From NCBI GenBank assembly GCA_023415595.1, contig JAEZJW010000038.1, positions 1 through 48,424 on the forward strand: a stretch of 48,424 nt of DNA, written 5' to 3'. The translations under genes and the position numbers were made by a program. Shown in pieces: positions 32,856 through 41,278 of the stretch; the stretch's first letter is position 1; each line of letters begins with the position of its first letter. This DNA is from Bacillota bacterium (GTDB lineage: Bacteria; Bacillota; Clostridia; Lachnospirales; Lachnospiraceae). Under the pieces are notes generated by a model. It had not been told where the DNA came from, ran no database searches, and was given only the letters and a program-made list of their open reading frames with translations.

Positions 32856-33956
32856 TTATAAGCTTTGATAAAGCTCCTCGATCATATCCTTATCCGGAAA
32901 TCCTTCCGTGAAGGCAGCTGCACTGCCGGCAGCAACACCGAACTTAAGAGCGCTTTGATATTCCTCTGCGGTATAGTCCACCTTCAAGCCATCCTCCCCA
33001 GTCTTTATTAATCCATAGAGGAACCCTGCAACAAGAGCATCTCCGGCTCCGACAGAATTCAGGACCTTACCGCGAGGAGCCTTCTGCCTTGTTACCCCTC
33101 CCAGGGAATCTACTAACAGTGCCCCATCTCCAGCCAAGGAGACTAATACATTCTGTGCACCTTCCTCCTGAAGCTGTTTCGCACAAGCTATGATACCTTC
33201 CTCTGTGGTTAGATTCCTTCCAAACAGCCTGCTAAGTTCCTGCTGATTCGGTTTGATCAGAAAGGGTCTATACTTCAGGGTATTTCTCAGCAGCTGTCCT
33301 TCCGCATCCACGACCAGCTTCAGCCTTCTATCCGTCAGCCTGCCACAGATATCCGCGTAGATATCGTTCCTGTCCATCAACATACCGTAGTTGCCAGCGT
33401 TGATATCGATCCTATCTCTCGGCATACTGAAGTTATTAGTGCAGATATCATTCTTATCCCTCGACATACCGCAGTTATTAGTGTAAATATCGATACCGTG
33501 ATTGCAGAGATCCGAATTGTCATTATACTTAAGCTTTCCCGGAGCACTTCCGGATAAAACAAGGGTGTCCCCATCCTGAATTCTCTCAAGCTTCCGGTAC
33601 AGAAGCTCCAGATCAGGTACGCCGATAACAGGACCTTGTCCATTGATTTCTGTCTCAACCGACTGATCCGACTTCACTTTCACATTGATCCGTGATGTTC
33701 CCTCAGAAGCTGTAACAAAATCAAAGCAGATACCCATCTGATGAAGTCTATGTTCTATCTCTCTGCCCGTAAATCCGGCTGTAAATCCAAGGCATAAGCT
33801 ATCAGCCCCGAGCTGCTTTAGTACAGCAGTGACGTTAATACCCTTCCCTCCGACATACAGCTCTTCGCTTTGTGTCCTATGTAAATTGCCAGGTTTCAAA
33901 TCCGAGACCCGCACCACATAATCGAGGGACGGGTTTAACGTCATTGTATAAATCAT
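32856..33956 (-). CDS. fruK: PfkB-family sugar kinase (1-phosphofructokinase-like) with tandem-repeat insertion
   Basis: A 366-residue kinase starting at ATG 33956, where GGAG lies 6 nt upstream. MIYTMTLNPSLDYVV and YVGGKGINVTAVLKQLGA are 1-phosphofructokinase signatures, and NSVGAGDALVAGFLYG carries the catalytic aspartate. The family norm is about 305-315 residues; the extra length is a four-unit repeat of 14 residues at 33330-33497 (units such as GIDIYTNNCGMSRD and RNDIYADICGRLTD). Unit 4 runs into RRLKLVVDAEG and looks like the native helix, so the other three are probably duplications of it. The product phosphorylates fructose 1-phosphate or a related phospho-sugar. Neighbouring genes are nucleoside-salvage genes, so a deoxyribose- or pentose-linked substrate is possible. 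Gene symbol tentative. Confidence 0.8.
   Translation of the reverse strand: MIYTMTLNPSLDYVVRVSDLKPGNLHRTQSEELYVGGKGINVTAVLKQLGADSLCLGFTAGFTGREIEHRLHQMGICFDFVTASEGTSRINVKVKSDQSVETEINGQGPVIGVPDLELLYRKLERIQDGDTLVLSGSAPGKLKYNDNSDLCNHGIDIYTNNCGMSRDKNDICTNNFSMPRDRIDINAGNYGMLMDRNDIYADICGRLTDRRLKLVVDAEGQLLRNTLKYRPFLIKPNQQELSRLFGRNLTTEEGIIACAKQLQEEGAQNVLVSLAGDGALLVDSLGGVTRQKAPRGKVLNSVGAGDALVAGFLYGLIKTGEDGLKVDYTAEEYQSALKFGVAAGSAAAFTEGFPDKDMIEELYQSL
33330..33497 (-). repeat. 42-bp tandem repeat inside the PfkB kinase gene
   Basis: Four consecutive 42-bp units, in frame, encode 14-residue repeats with the pattern x-x-D-I-x4-x-x-(M/R)-x-x-D. Units 1-3 share more with each other at DNA level (for example ACTAATAAC in two of them). 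Unit 4 is the most native-looking. Confidence 0.8.
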
Positions 33957-34040
33957 GATTAACTCCAAACTATCCGTTTCCCTTATAGGAAATCCCGATT
34001 TCTCATAAGAAGCTTTTCAGGGTAATATCGGTATCAGTAG

Positions 34041-34532
34041 TTACAGATGATCCGGCCCGAAGCTCATCGGAAGAAGCTCCTCCAGGAAGAACATCAGATA
34101 ATCCTCTTCTGATTTTGCCAGAATAACAAGGAATTTATTCGGATCAACAAACTCCCGCATTACCTGCCTGCAGACTCCGCAGGGCGGGATATAATCCATG
34201 ATCATACCGTTCTTGCCTCCCACGATGGCAATCGCAGCGAAACGCTTCTCACCCTCACTGATTGCCTTGGAAAAGGCTGTTCTCTCCGCACAGATGGTCG
34301 GTCCTAAGGAAGCATTTTCAATATTGCACCCGGTATAAACCTTATGAGAAGCAGTCAGTAATGCGGCTCCAACCCAGAAATTCGAGTAGGGTGTATAAGC
34401 ATTCTTCATGCCTTCCATGGCTTCTCGGATCAGGTTTTTGATCACGGATCGGCTGACCAGACTCTGTTTTCCGATCAGTTCCCCTTTCTCCTGACGTATA
34501 AGGCTGTTCATCGTTTCATTATCATTCTGCAT
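34041..34532 (-). CDS. cdd: Cytidine deaminase
   Basis: A 163-residue tetrameric-type cytidine deaminase that converts cytidine and deoxycytidine to uridine forms. The zinc site is TICAERTAF (Cys81, catalytic Glu83) and PPCGVCRQ (Cys118, Cys121). TGCNIENAS is the substrate-binding motif. A 30-residue N-terminal extension before the core is longer than usual (family near 130-140 residues). GGAGGT precedes ATG 34532. It sits between deoC and the PfkB kinase in one orientation with gaps of 78 and 84 nt. Confidence 0.93.
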   Translation of the reverse strand: MQNDNETMNSLIRQEKGELIGKQSLVSRSVIKNLIREAMEGMKNAYTPYSNFWVGAALLTASHKVYTGCNIENASLGPTICAERTAFSKAISEGEKRFAAIAIVGGKNGMIMDYIPPCGVCRQVMREFVDPNKFLVILAKSEEDYLMFFLEELLPMSFGPDHL

Positions 34533-34610
34533 GGTCTGACCTCCTTATAAATCACTTCGTTTCTAAAATATAGCTATGATCAGTATCATGACTCAAAATA
34601 TAGCATTTTC

Positions 34611-35276
34611 TTAATAGCCGGAACCTTCCTGGTTTTTCGCCAGCTTAACGATCCTGCTGGTACCAAGTCTTGAAGCTCCAAGCCCAATGAACCGCTCTGC
34701 ATCCTCGAAGGAAGAGATTCCTCCTGCCGCTTTGATCTTAACACTGCTGCTGACATGCTTGGCAAACAGTTCAACATCCTCAAAGGTTGCACCGCTCTTG
34801 GAGAAACCGGTAGAAGTCTTGATAAAATCAGCTCCGGATCTCGTGACAACATCACACATCTTAATCTTCTCTTCCTCTGTCAGAAGGCAGGTCTCAATGA
34901 TGACCTTCAGAATCTTATCCCCACAGGCAGCCTTCAGCTGCTTGATCTCCTCAAGAATCTGGTCATATTCCTTATCCTTCACAAGGCCGAGATTGATTAC
35001 CATATCAATCTCATCGGCTCCGTTCACAATAGCATCCTTGGTCTCATACACCTTGACAGCTGTTGTATTATATCCGTTAGGAAATCCGATTACTGTACAG
35101 ACCTTCATTCTGTCTCCAACATATTGCTTCACTCTCTTCACGTAAGAGGGTGGTATGCAGACGGAGGCAACCTGATAGATGATGGCATCATCACAAATCT
35201 GCTTGATCTCCTCCCAGGTGGCTGTCTGTGTCAATAAAGTATGATCTACTTTTTCAAATATAAATGTCTTCTCCAT
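34611..35276 (-). CDS. deoC: Deoxyribose-phosphate aldolase
   Basis: A 221-residue TIM-barrel aldolase that cleaves 2-deoxyribose 5-phosphate to acetaldehyde and glyceraldehyde 3-phosphate. Conserved motifs: VCTVIGFPNGYN, the catalytic aspartate in DEIDMVINLG (Asp91), the Schiff-base lysine in FIKTSTGF (Lys153) and the proton-relay lysine in VKIKAAGGIS. Length is normal for the family. It links nucleoside breakdown to central metabolism and lies between deoD and cdd. Confidence 0.95.
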   Translation of the reverse strand: MEKTFIFEKVDHTLLTQTATWEEIKQICDDAIIYQVASVCIPPSYVKRVKQYVGDRMKVCTVIGFPNGYNTTAVKVYETKDAIVNGADEIDMVINLGLVKDKEYDQILEEIKQLKAACGDKILKVIIETCLLTEEEKIKMCDVVTRSGADFIKTSTGFSKSGATFEDVELFAKHVSSSVKIKAAGGISSFEDAERFIGLGASRLGTSRIVKLAKNQEGSGY

Positions 35277-35393
35277 ATGTTCTTACCTACTTTTCTGTTT
35301 AATTACCAATCAGACATTCTAATCCCACCCACAGTTATTAAGGCCGAATAAAAACTGATTGGCTTATTTACTAATTCTATTTCTTATTGTTAC

Positions 35394-36101
35394 TTAGGCG
35401 ATTTCCAAAGCAATCTCCATCATATCCCGGAAGGTCAGCTGCCTGTCTTCCGAAGACAGGGATTCCCCGGTAAATACATGATCGGAAACTGTTAATATGC
35501 AGAGAGCCTTCTTTCCTGCCCTGGCAGCATTCATATAAAGTGCTGCAGCCTCCATCTCAACGGCCAGGATATTCATCTTCCTCCATAGGGAATTGGCATC
35601 CCTGTTATCATCATAGAAGGTATCTGAAGATAGAATATTACCCACCACAGTCTTGATATTCATCTTCTCTGCAGCTTCCACTGCCTTCCTGAGAAGACCA
35701 AAATCAGCGATCGGAGCATAGGTGCCGGGAAGCTTAAACTGCGCTGCATAATTTGAATTCGTGGATGCACCCATACCTATGACGATATCCCTCAGCTTAA
35801 CGTTTTCAGCTATTCCACCTGCTGATCCGATCCGGATGATATTATCTACATCATAAAAATGATATAATTCATAGGAATAGATCCCAATAGACGGCATTCC
35901 CATGCCGCTACCCATGACTGTAACCTTCTTGCCTTTGAAGGTACCGGTATATCCATACATATTCCTTACTGTATTAAAACATGAAACATCCTTAAGATAG
36001 TTTTCTGCAATAAATTTCGCTCTAAGCGGATCTCCCGGCATTAGTACTGTTTTCGCAATATCTCCCGTTTTTGCTTCATTATGTGGGGTAGGTACACTCA
36101 T
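35394..36101 (-). CDS. deoD: Purine-nucleoside phosphorylase (DeoD type)
   Basis: A 235-residue hexameric-type phosphorylase that converts purine (deoxy)nucleosides and phosphate to a base and (deoxy)ribose 1-phosphate. N-terminal MSVPTPHNEAKTGDIAKTVL and PGDPLRAKFIAENYL carry the phosphate-binding loop, GSGMGMPSIGIYSYELY is a strong family motif, and EMEAAALY plus VSDH hold the ribose and base contacts. AGGAGG precedes ATG 36101. It is the first gene of the probable five-gene operon running leftward to the glyA terminator. Confidence 0.95.
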   Translation of the reverse strand: MSVPTPHNEAKTGDIAKTVLMPGDPLRAKFIAENYLKDVSCFNTVRNMYGYTGTFKGKKVTVMGSGMGMPSIGIYSYELYHFYDVDNIIRIGSAGGIAENVKLRDIVIGMGASTNSNYAAQFKLPGTYAPIADFGLLRKAVEAAEKMNIKTVVGNILSSDTFYDDNRDANSLWRKMNILAVEMEAAALYMNAARAGKKALCILTVSDHVFTGESLSSEDRQLTFRDMMEIALEIA

Positions 36102-36325
36102 TCTACTCCAACCTCCTTTATCATACTGTTTTCAATAGCACCTATTATTTTAACACTTTTACTATAAAAAGGCAATCCGGTTCAATGCCATACTATGGAT
36201 TAATTATAGCATAATTTACACTTATTAAGTCCACCTTCGTTTATAATATCATGCATGAAAGCCGCAAAATTTATGCATTCGCTGAAGTATGAAGGAAATG
36301 CACAGTAAAATGTTAATATACGACA

Positions 36326-36353
36326 TTGATTTCATATTTGAAAGTGTTATAAT
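36326..36353 (+). promoter_or_regulatory. Promoter for the MATE transporter
   Basis: TTGATT (36326-36331), a 16-bp spacer and a consensus TATAAT (36348-36353), about 44 bp before the start codon, in the divergent gap with deoD. Confidence 0.6.
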
Positions 36354-36396
36354 CACGATATTAGTGTTTTTCATATGACTGACTGGAGAATTACAT

Positions 36397-37791
36397 ATGC
36401 AAAATTTATTAAGTGTGAAAAGTATGCTAAAGCCGAAGCAAATTGCAGGAGAACTGCCCTCTACTTCGGCTGCTTATAAAAACTTCTATCGGATCGCCTG
36501 GCCCTCTGCCCTCGAAGCCCTGTTAGTCGGACTCGTCGGCTCCGTGGATACCATCATGGTAGGTACCCTGGGAAAGGGCGCCATTGCTGCAGTCGGAATA
36601 ACCAATCAGCCAAAATTCATTCTTCTCGCCATGATTACCTCCTTAAACATCGGAATAACGGCAGTCATCGCCCGTAGGAAGGGGCAGTCCGATCAAAAAG
36701 GCGCTAATATGGTACTTCGTTCCGGAATTCTGCTCTGCACTATGATATCATTGCTGATGTCCTTCCTTGGTTTCATCTTTGCCCGTCCTATTCTGTTGCT
36801 AGCGGGCGCGGAAAGTTCCTATCTGTCGGATGCTATGGATTACTTCAGAATTATTATGCTCAGTATCCCTTTCCAATCCCTGAACCTGACGATCAATGCG
36901 GCGCAGCGGGGTTGTGGTAAAACGAAGATCTCCATGACCACGAATGTTGCCAGTAACATTATTAATATTATTTTTAATTATCTACTGATCAATGGGATCG
37001 GCTTCTTCCCCCGGCTGGGAGTAAAGGGAGCCGCCATTGCAACCGCCATGGGAGCTTGCGCCGCCTTCACAATTTCCCTGACCACACTGTTCCGTAAACA
37101 AAATTATCTAAGCTTCCATCAAAAGTCAGCCTGGTCCATCAGCAGAAGGACAACCGAGCCTGTGATCAAGGTCAGCAGCAGTGCCTTCGTGGAACAGGTT
37201 TTCATGAGAGTTGGTTTCCTTGCTTATGCAGCGATTATCGCCAGGCTCGGAACTACCGAATATGCGACCCATCTGATCTGCATGAATATCCTAAGCCTCT
37301 CCTTTGCCTTCGGGGATGGCTTATCCATCGCCGCCTCAGCACTTGTCGGGCAGAACCTGGGCTCCAATCGGCCGGATCTGTCGATCGTATACGGTAAGAT
37401 TGGGCAGCGGATGGCCTTTCTGATCTCCAGCCTGATCTTCTTTATCTTCCTGTTCGGCAGAACCTTTCTGGTTTCCCTGTTCAGTACGGAAGAGGCTGTT
37501 GTGCTCCTGGGTGCCAATATTATGATTCTCGCTGCTCTCGGCACCCATGCGCAGACCTCACAGGTGGTCATGAGCGGCTGTCTGAGAGGTGCGGGAGATA
37601 CAAGCTTTGTAGCAATTACTTCCTTCCTGAGCGTTGCCTTCATCCGCCCCTTATTAACTTATCTGCTGTGTTTCCCCGTTGGTCTGGGTCTGTATGGAGC
37701 CTGGATCGCACTGCTTGTAGACCAGGTATTCCGTGTAGTCACCAGCTTCAGAAGATTTTCCGGCGGAAAATGGTCTGCCATTAATCTATAG
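36397..37791 (+). CDS. MATE family multidrug/toxin efflux transporter
   Basis: A 464-residue membrane protein with about 12 helices in two pseudo-symmetric halves. ALEALLVGLVGSVDTIMVGTLG and ISSLIFFIFLFGRTFLV lie in helices of the two lobes; INAAQRGCGKTKISM and SGCLRGAGDTSFVAI are the paired MATE loop motifs (Q/C-x-R-G-x-G-x-T). It exports drugs or metabolites in exchange for Na+ or H+. Not part of the deo operon, which runs the other way. Substrate cannot be inferred. Confidence 0.92.
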   Translation: MQNLLSVKSMLKPKQIAGELPSTSAAYKNFYRIAWPSALEALLVGLVGSVDTIMVGTLGKGAIAAVGITNQPKFILLAMITSLNIGITAVIARRKGQSDQKGANMVLRSGILLCTMISLLMSFLGFIFARPILLLAGAESSYLSDAMDYFRIIMLSIPFQSLNLTINAAQRGCGKTKISMTTNVASNIINIIFNYLLINGIGFFPRLGVKGAAIATAMGACAAFTISLTTLFRKQNYLSFHQKSAWSISRRTTEPVIKVSSSAFVEQVFMRVGFLAYAAIIARLGTTEYATHLICMNILSLSFAFGDGLSIAASALVGQNLGSNRPDLSIVYGKIGQRMAFLISSLIFFIFLFGRTFLVSLFSTEEAVVLLGANIMILAALGTHAQTSQVVMSGCLRGAGDTSFVAITSFLSVAFIRPLLTYLLCFPVGLGLYGAWIALLVDQVFRVVTSFRRFSGGKWSAINL

Positions 37792-37827
37792 CGCAAATGA
37801 AATATATATATTTAATATAACGGAGAG

Positions 37828-37867
37828 ATAGAGGAGAGGATGATCAATAGACCATCCTCTCCTCTAT
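37828..37867. terminator. Bidirectional terminator
   Basis: ATAGAGGAGAGGATG and its exact 15-bp complement around a 10-nt loop, between convergent MATE and exported-protein genes. It overlaps the stop codon of the minus-strand gene. Confidence 0.65.
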
Positions 37868-38314
37868 TTCTCCTGTCCTTCTGTCAACTGAATACCAGCC
37901 ATAGGTCACCGTATGCCCTATGCCCGTATCTGCTTCATCGACAACAAATTCATATAGATGTATCAGATAATTATGTTCCCCCTCCAACCCTTCACTGATC
38001 AGGTAATAATCTGCGATATCCAGCTGATAGAAGTAGCTTTCACCATCTACTCTGATCACCTTACTGAAATTAGTCGCATATTTTGCTTTTACCCTGTCGA
38101 GTGCTTCCTGCTCGGTAAGAACCGATCGTTTTGTATGGGCCGTTTCTTCAGGGGACAGCGCCTTCCCATACTGTCCCTCAGCTTGTAGAATGGCTTCTGA
38201 TTTCAGGATTGTCTCTGATACTGACCATACTCCTCCGTCAGCAGCTGTCAGCTTCACCCCATACTGATTGCATAGAATGAGCATAAGAATTAAAACCGTC
38301 CTGTAACTCAGCAA
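37844..38314 (-). CDS. Exported protein, unknown function
   Basis: A 156-residue protein with a probable signal peptide (hydrophobic VLILMLILC, then a possible cleavage near LTAADG). A TTG start at 38314 is preceded by GAGGGGG. The mature part includes LTEQEALDRVKAKYATNFSK and FYQLDIADYYLISEGLE, then GWYSVDRRTGEIEERMVY. A small domain ending in W-Y-x-V-D-x-x-T-G-E is reminiscent of PepSY-like secreted inhibitor domains, but this is only a resemblance. Confidence 0.6.
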   Translation of the reverse strand: MLSYRTVLILMLILCNQYGVKLTAADGGVWSVSETILKSEAILQAEGQYGKALSPEETAHTKRSVLTEQEALDRVKAKYATNFSKVIRVDGESYFYQLDIADYYLISEGLEGEHNYLIHLYEFVVDEADTGIGHTVTYGWYSVDRRTGEIEERMVY

Positions 38315-38403
38315 ATTATGTCCCCCTCTCTTCCATGCCTATCTTAATTTTAGCATCGGTTTACATAATTTGCCAGTTATTTTGGACGGTAATAATCGAC
38401 GAT

Positions 38404-39621
38404 TTACTCGTAGTTTTTATTCTTTTTCTCTATTTCCATCTTAGCAAGGCTTGCTCTCTGGATGGAGGCCGTACCATAACGGTTTCGGATCCGGTCAATG
38501 GCCTCATCCAGCTTTGCCTTCTTCTCATCGGTTCCAAAGCTGAAGAGATTCATCTGCCGTTCCGAATCATCGGCTACGACCTTACTGGTCTGAAGCCCCA
38601 GATTGCGGATCGGTGACTGATCCCATAGCTCATCAAACAGGCTGCAGGCAGCCTTATGGATCTCATCGGTACTTTGAGTCGGACTGAGGAGTGTCATCTG
38701 ATGTGAGGTATGGCGGAACATGGAATCCACGATACTGACGGATATCACATTCGCCATCATATTATCCTTCCGAAGTCTGGCTCCTACGGACTCTGCCAGA
38801 GTAAGGAGGATCATTTTCGCTGTGGACTCCTCCTCGACATCAAAGGAAATGGTCGTGGAGTTCCCATACCCCTTATTTTTGACTTCCTCCTGCGAGATTA
38901 CAGAAGCATCAATCCCGTTGGCAAAGCTATGAATCACTTCACCATGCTTCTTCAAATGGGCTTTCAGGATCTCCACATCGGTCGCAGCCAGCTCTCCGAT
39001 GGTTCTTATCCCCAGGGTATTCAGCTTATTCACGGTAGACCCGCCGACAAAGAACAGCTCCCCTACAGGCAGTCCCCACATCTTCTCCTGAATCTCCCAG
39101 GGAAAAAGCGTATGGACCATATCCGGCTTCTTAAAATCCGAGGCCATCTTTGCCAGGAGCTTATTCGAGGAAATTCCGATATTTACGGTAAACTTAAGCT
39201 CTTCCCGTATCCTGGTCCTTATCTTTTCGGCTGCTTCCAGTGGGGTACCGAATAAGGCTTCCATCCCGGTCATATCACAGAAGGCTTCATCTATGGAAGA
39301 CTTCTCGACACAGGGAGAGTAATCCATCAGTATCCTGATAAAGGCTTCGGAATACTGGTGGTACAGGCCATGGCTCGGAGGTACGAGGGTAAGATTAGGA
39401 CATTTCTTAAGTGCATCCACGATCGGTTCGCCTGTCTTCACGCCACATTGCTTCGCCAGGTTGGATTTCGCCAGGATTATCCCATGGCGTTTGCTCTTAT
39501 CCCCAGCCACGGCTGAAGCGATACTCCTAAGATCCAGCTCCTCCCCGTTAGAAAGACGATGGACAGATTCCCAGCTTAAGAATGCATTATTCACATCAAT
39601 ATGAAAAATAACCTTGTCCAT
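38404..39621 (-). CDS. dinB: DNA polymerase IV (Y-family)
   Basis: A 405-residue translesion polymerase. Catalytic motifs: FHIDVNNAFLSWE (metal ligand Asp9) and SSIDEAFCDMT (Asp111, Glu112). GISSNKLLAKMASDFKKPD is the conserved palm/thumb motif, and LGIRTIGELAATD the helix-hairpin-helix. The long insertion typical of UmuC-type forms (EELDLRSIASAVAGDKSKRH) is present, so it belongs to the UmuC/DinB superfamily; which paralogue is uncertain. It copies damaged DNA with low fidelity. GAGGAG precedes ATG 39621. Confidence 0.9.
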   Translation of the reverse strand: MDKVIFHIDVNNAFLSWESVHRLSNGEELDLRSIASAVAGDKSKRHGIILAKSNLAKQCGVKTGEPIVDALKKCPNLTLVPPSHGLYHQYSEAFIRILMDYSPCVEKSSIDEAFCDMTGMEALFGTPLEAAEKIRTRIREELKFTVNIGISSNKLLAKMASDFKKPDMVHTLFPWEIQEKMWGLPVGELFFVGGSTVNKLNTLGIRTIGELAATDVEILKAHLKKHGEVIHSFANGIDASVISQEEVKNKGYGNSTTISFDVEEESTAKMILLTLAESVGARLRKDNMMANVISVSIVDSMFRHTSHQMTLLSPTQSTDEIHKAACSLFDELWDQSPIRNLGLQTSKVVADDSERQMNLFSFGTDEKKAKLDEAIDRIRNRYGTASIQRASLAKMEIEKKNKNYE

Positions 39622-39777
39622 CGTTCTCCTCCAAACCGGTTATGAAAATAATTTACTTTTGCTTAATTTCATCATAGCAAAGCCTATTATGTCTGTAAAG
39701 AATGAAATCCTGCCCTCAATCATAAGGATGAATTCGACATGAGGGTGAAATTCAATTTCGGTAGCCGGGATCCAGAG

Positions 39778-39846
39778 CATAAGATTGGGCTGATGTCCCC
39801 GGGTTAGCCAAATGGTTCCCAGTTACAACAGCCCTGAATCTTATAA
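39778..39846. other. Hairpin element between minus-strand genes
   Basis: ATAAGATT-GGGCTG and CAGCCC-TG-AATCTTAT pair with one bulge around a structured 40-nt interior containing GTCCCCGGG. It lies upstream of dinB and downstream of the DUF4349 gene, without a clear T-run. It may be a terminator or an RNA structure. Confidence 0.4.
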
Positions 39847-39897
39847 ATGAATATTGTGAGAATGATCTATATCCTAAACAAATTAATCATTAATGAG

Positions 39898-40965
39898 TTA
39901 CTGCAGATGATTCTGATCCACATCCTGATTATTAGGATTCATCGGTTCAGAGGTGTTACCGGCTTTCCCGGACTGCTTCCTGTTCTTATGCTTCTTATAG
40001 CTTCTTCTGATCAGGATAAGACCAATCAGAACAACCACCAACCAAAACAGGATGTATGGAATATTCACCGCAAAACCTACTACGATATCCTTAAAGCCTT
40101 CACTGATATTATACATGGTATCAGAAAAGCCGGTCTTAATCCTGGTGAATACTGTATCCTTTACCTCTTCCTTCGGTGTCATCCGCTCTACTTCCTCAAT
40201 ATTGAGGGTTACTGTGCTGTACTCCACCTTATTATCATACATCCTGAGCTGGGACTCATAATTCTCCAGCTCGTACCGGATCGTGCTTAACCTGCTCTCA
40301 AGCGTCAGGATGTCCTCAAGGGTGCCCGTCTTACCAAGTAATTCATACAGCTTCTCCTGCTCAATCTTCAGTGCCTTGATGTGGCTCTCTGCATCCACAT
40401 ACTGCAAGGTCACATTCTCTGTCGCTTCTGATTTATTTACTACATTGGAGGCTTCGGAAACAATACCGACGAATTCATCCAGCTGGCTCTTCGGAATCCT
40501 TGCTATGATATAACCTCTGCGGAGTACATTGACATTATGATATCTCTTGCCACTGATGTTTGAGGTTTCGACATAGCCTTCAAGCCGCTTAATCTCATCA
40601 TTGACAGCACTGATCAGCTCATCAAAATCCTGAGTCTCAATCTGCATCTCGATGCGGCGGATAATTTTCTCCATCGTCCCTGCATCGGGTACTCCGGAGG
40701 ATACAGTAGAAGTATTCGCAATAGCACCTTTTTCTTCAACAGCAGACGCCGGCGCTTCCTGGGGCGCTGCCTGCACCATATCCCCATTGTCCTGCATGGA
40801 TGAGCTGCCTGTAGCATAACCGTAGGATGCCTCATCAGCCTTTGAGATATTGTATTTTGCTTTCTCACTGTCGTATTCACTGGTTTCTTTTTTGCTGCAG
40901 GCAGTAATGCTGAGTACGAGTACCGCAGCCATGATCAGCGTAATTAATACTTTAAATCTCTTCAT
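39898..40965 (-). CDS. DUF4349 domain lipoprotein
   Basis: A 355-residue lipoprotein with lipobox SITAC (Cys23). A low-complexity linker is followed by the DUF4349 region (about residues 95-310): TMEKIIRRIEMQIETQDFDE, LRRGYIIARIPKSQLDEFVG, the coiled coil ALKIEQEKLYELLGKTGTLE and TLESRLSTIRYELENYESQL, then YSTVTLNIEEVE. A C-terminal helix (NIPYILFWLVVVLIGLILI) and a basic tail anchor it in the membrane. The function of this family is unknown; it is common in Firmicutes. AGGAGGGG precedes ATG 40965. Confidence 0.87.
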   Translation of the reverse strand: MKRFKVLITLIMAAVLVLSITACSKKETSEYDSEKAKYNISKADEASYGYATGSSSMQDNGDMVQAAPQEAPASAVEEKGAIANTSTVSSGVPDAGTMEKIIRRIEMQIETQDFDELISAVNDEIKRLEGYVETSNISGKRYHNVNVLRRGYIIARIPKSQLDEFVGIVSEASNVVNKSEATENVTLQYVDAESHIKALKIEQEKLYELLGKTGTLEDILTLESRLSTIRYELENYESQLRMYDNKVEYSTVTLNIEEVERMTPKEEVKDTVFTRIKTGFSDTMYNISEGFKDIVVGFAVNIPYILFWLVVVLIGLILIRRSYKKHKNRKQSGKAGNTSEPMNPNNQDVDQNHLQ

Positions 40966-41086
40966 AAACTCCCCTCCTAATCATTGATAAAATACTTCTC
41001 CCATAGTATAGCTATGTTATGTTATTTATTATGATGAACTATCTTTCTGATTATTAGACGATTTTTGTCTCTTATGGGTTCCTTAA

Positions 41087-41119
41087 TTAATTCTATTATT
41101 TTATTAATAATAGAATTAA
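41087..41119. terminator. AT-rich hairpin
   Basis: TTAATTCTATTATT and its exact complement around TTATT. It lies in the 313-bp gap between the large nucleotidase gene and the DUF4349 gene, which otherwise contains only the nucleotidase terminator and the DUF4349 promoter region. Confidence 0.4.
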
Positions 41120-41184
41120 GGAATTTACAGATCAGGTTCGTGAGAATCTCAGAACATCGGATCATTTATGGCCTGTTTACCAAG

Positions 41185-41244
41185 AAAAGCTGCACCGTTA
41201 CTCCAACTCTAATACTGAATCGGAATATCCCGGTGCAGCCTTTT
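41185..41244 (-). terminator. Terminator of the nucleotidase-like gene
   Basis: GCTGCACCG (41189-41197) pairs with CGGTGCAGC (41231-41239); on the minus strand the stem is followed by TTTTCTT. It lies just past the stop at 41279. Confidence 0.7.
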
Positions 41245-41278
41245 GATATTATTTAACTTAATTACGAACTCTTTGCTA

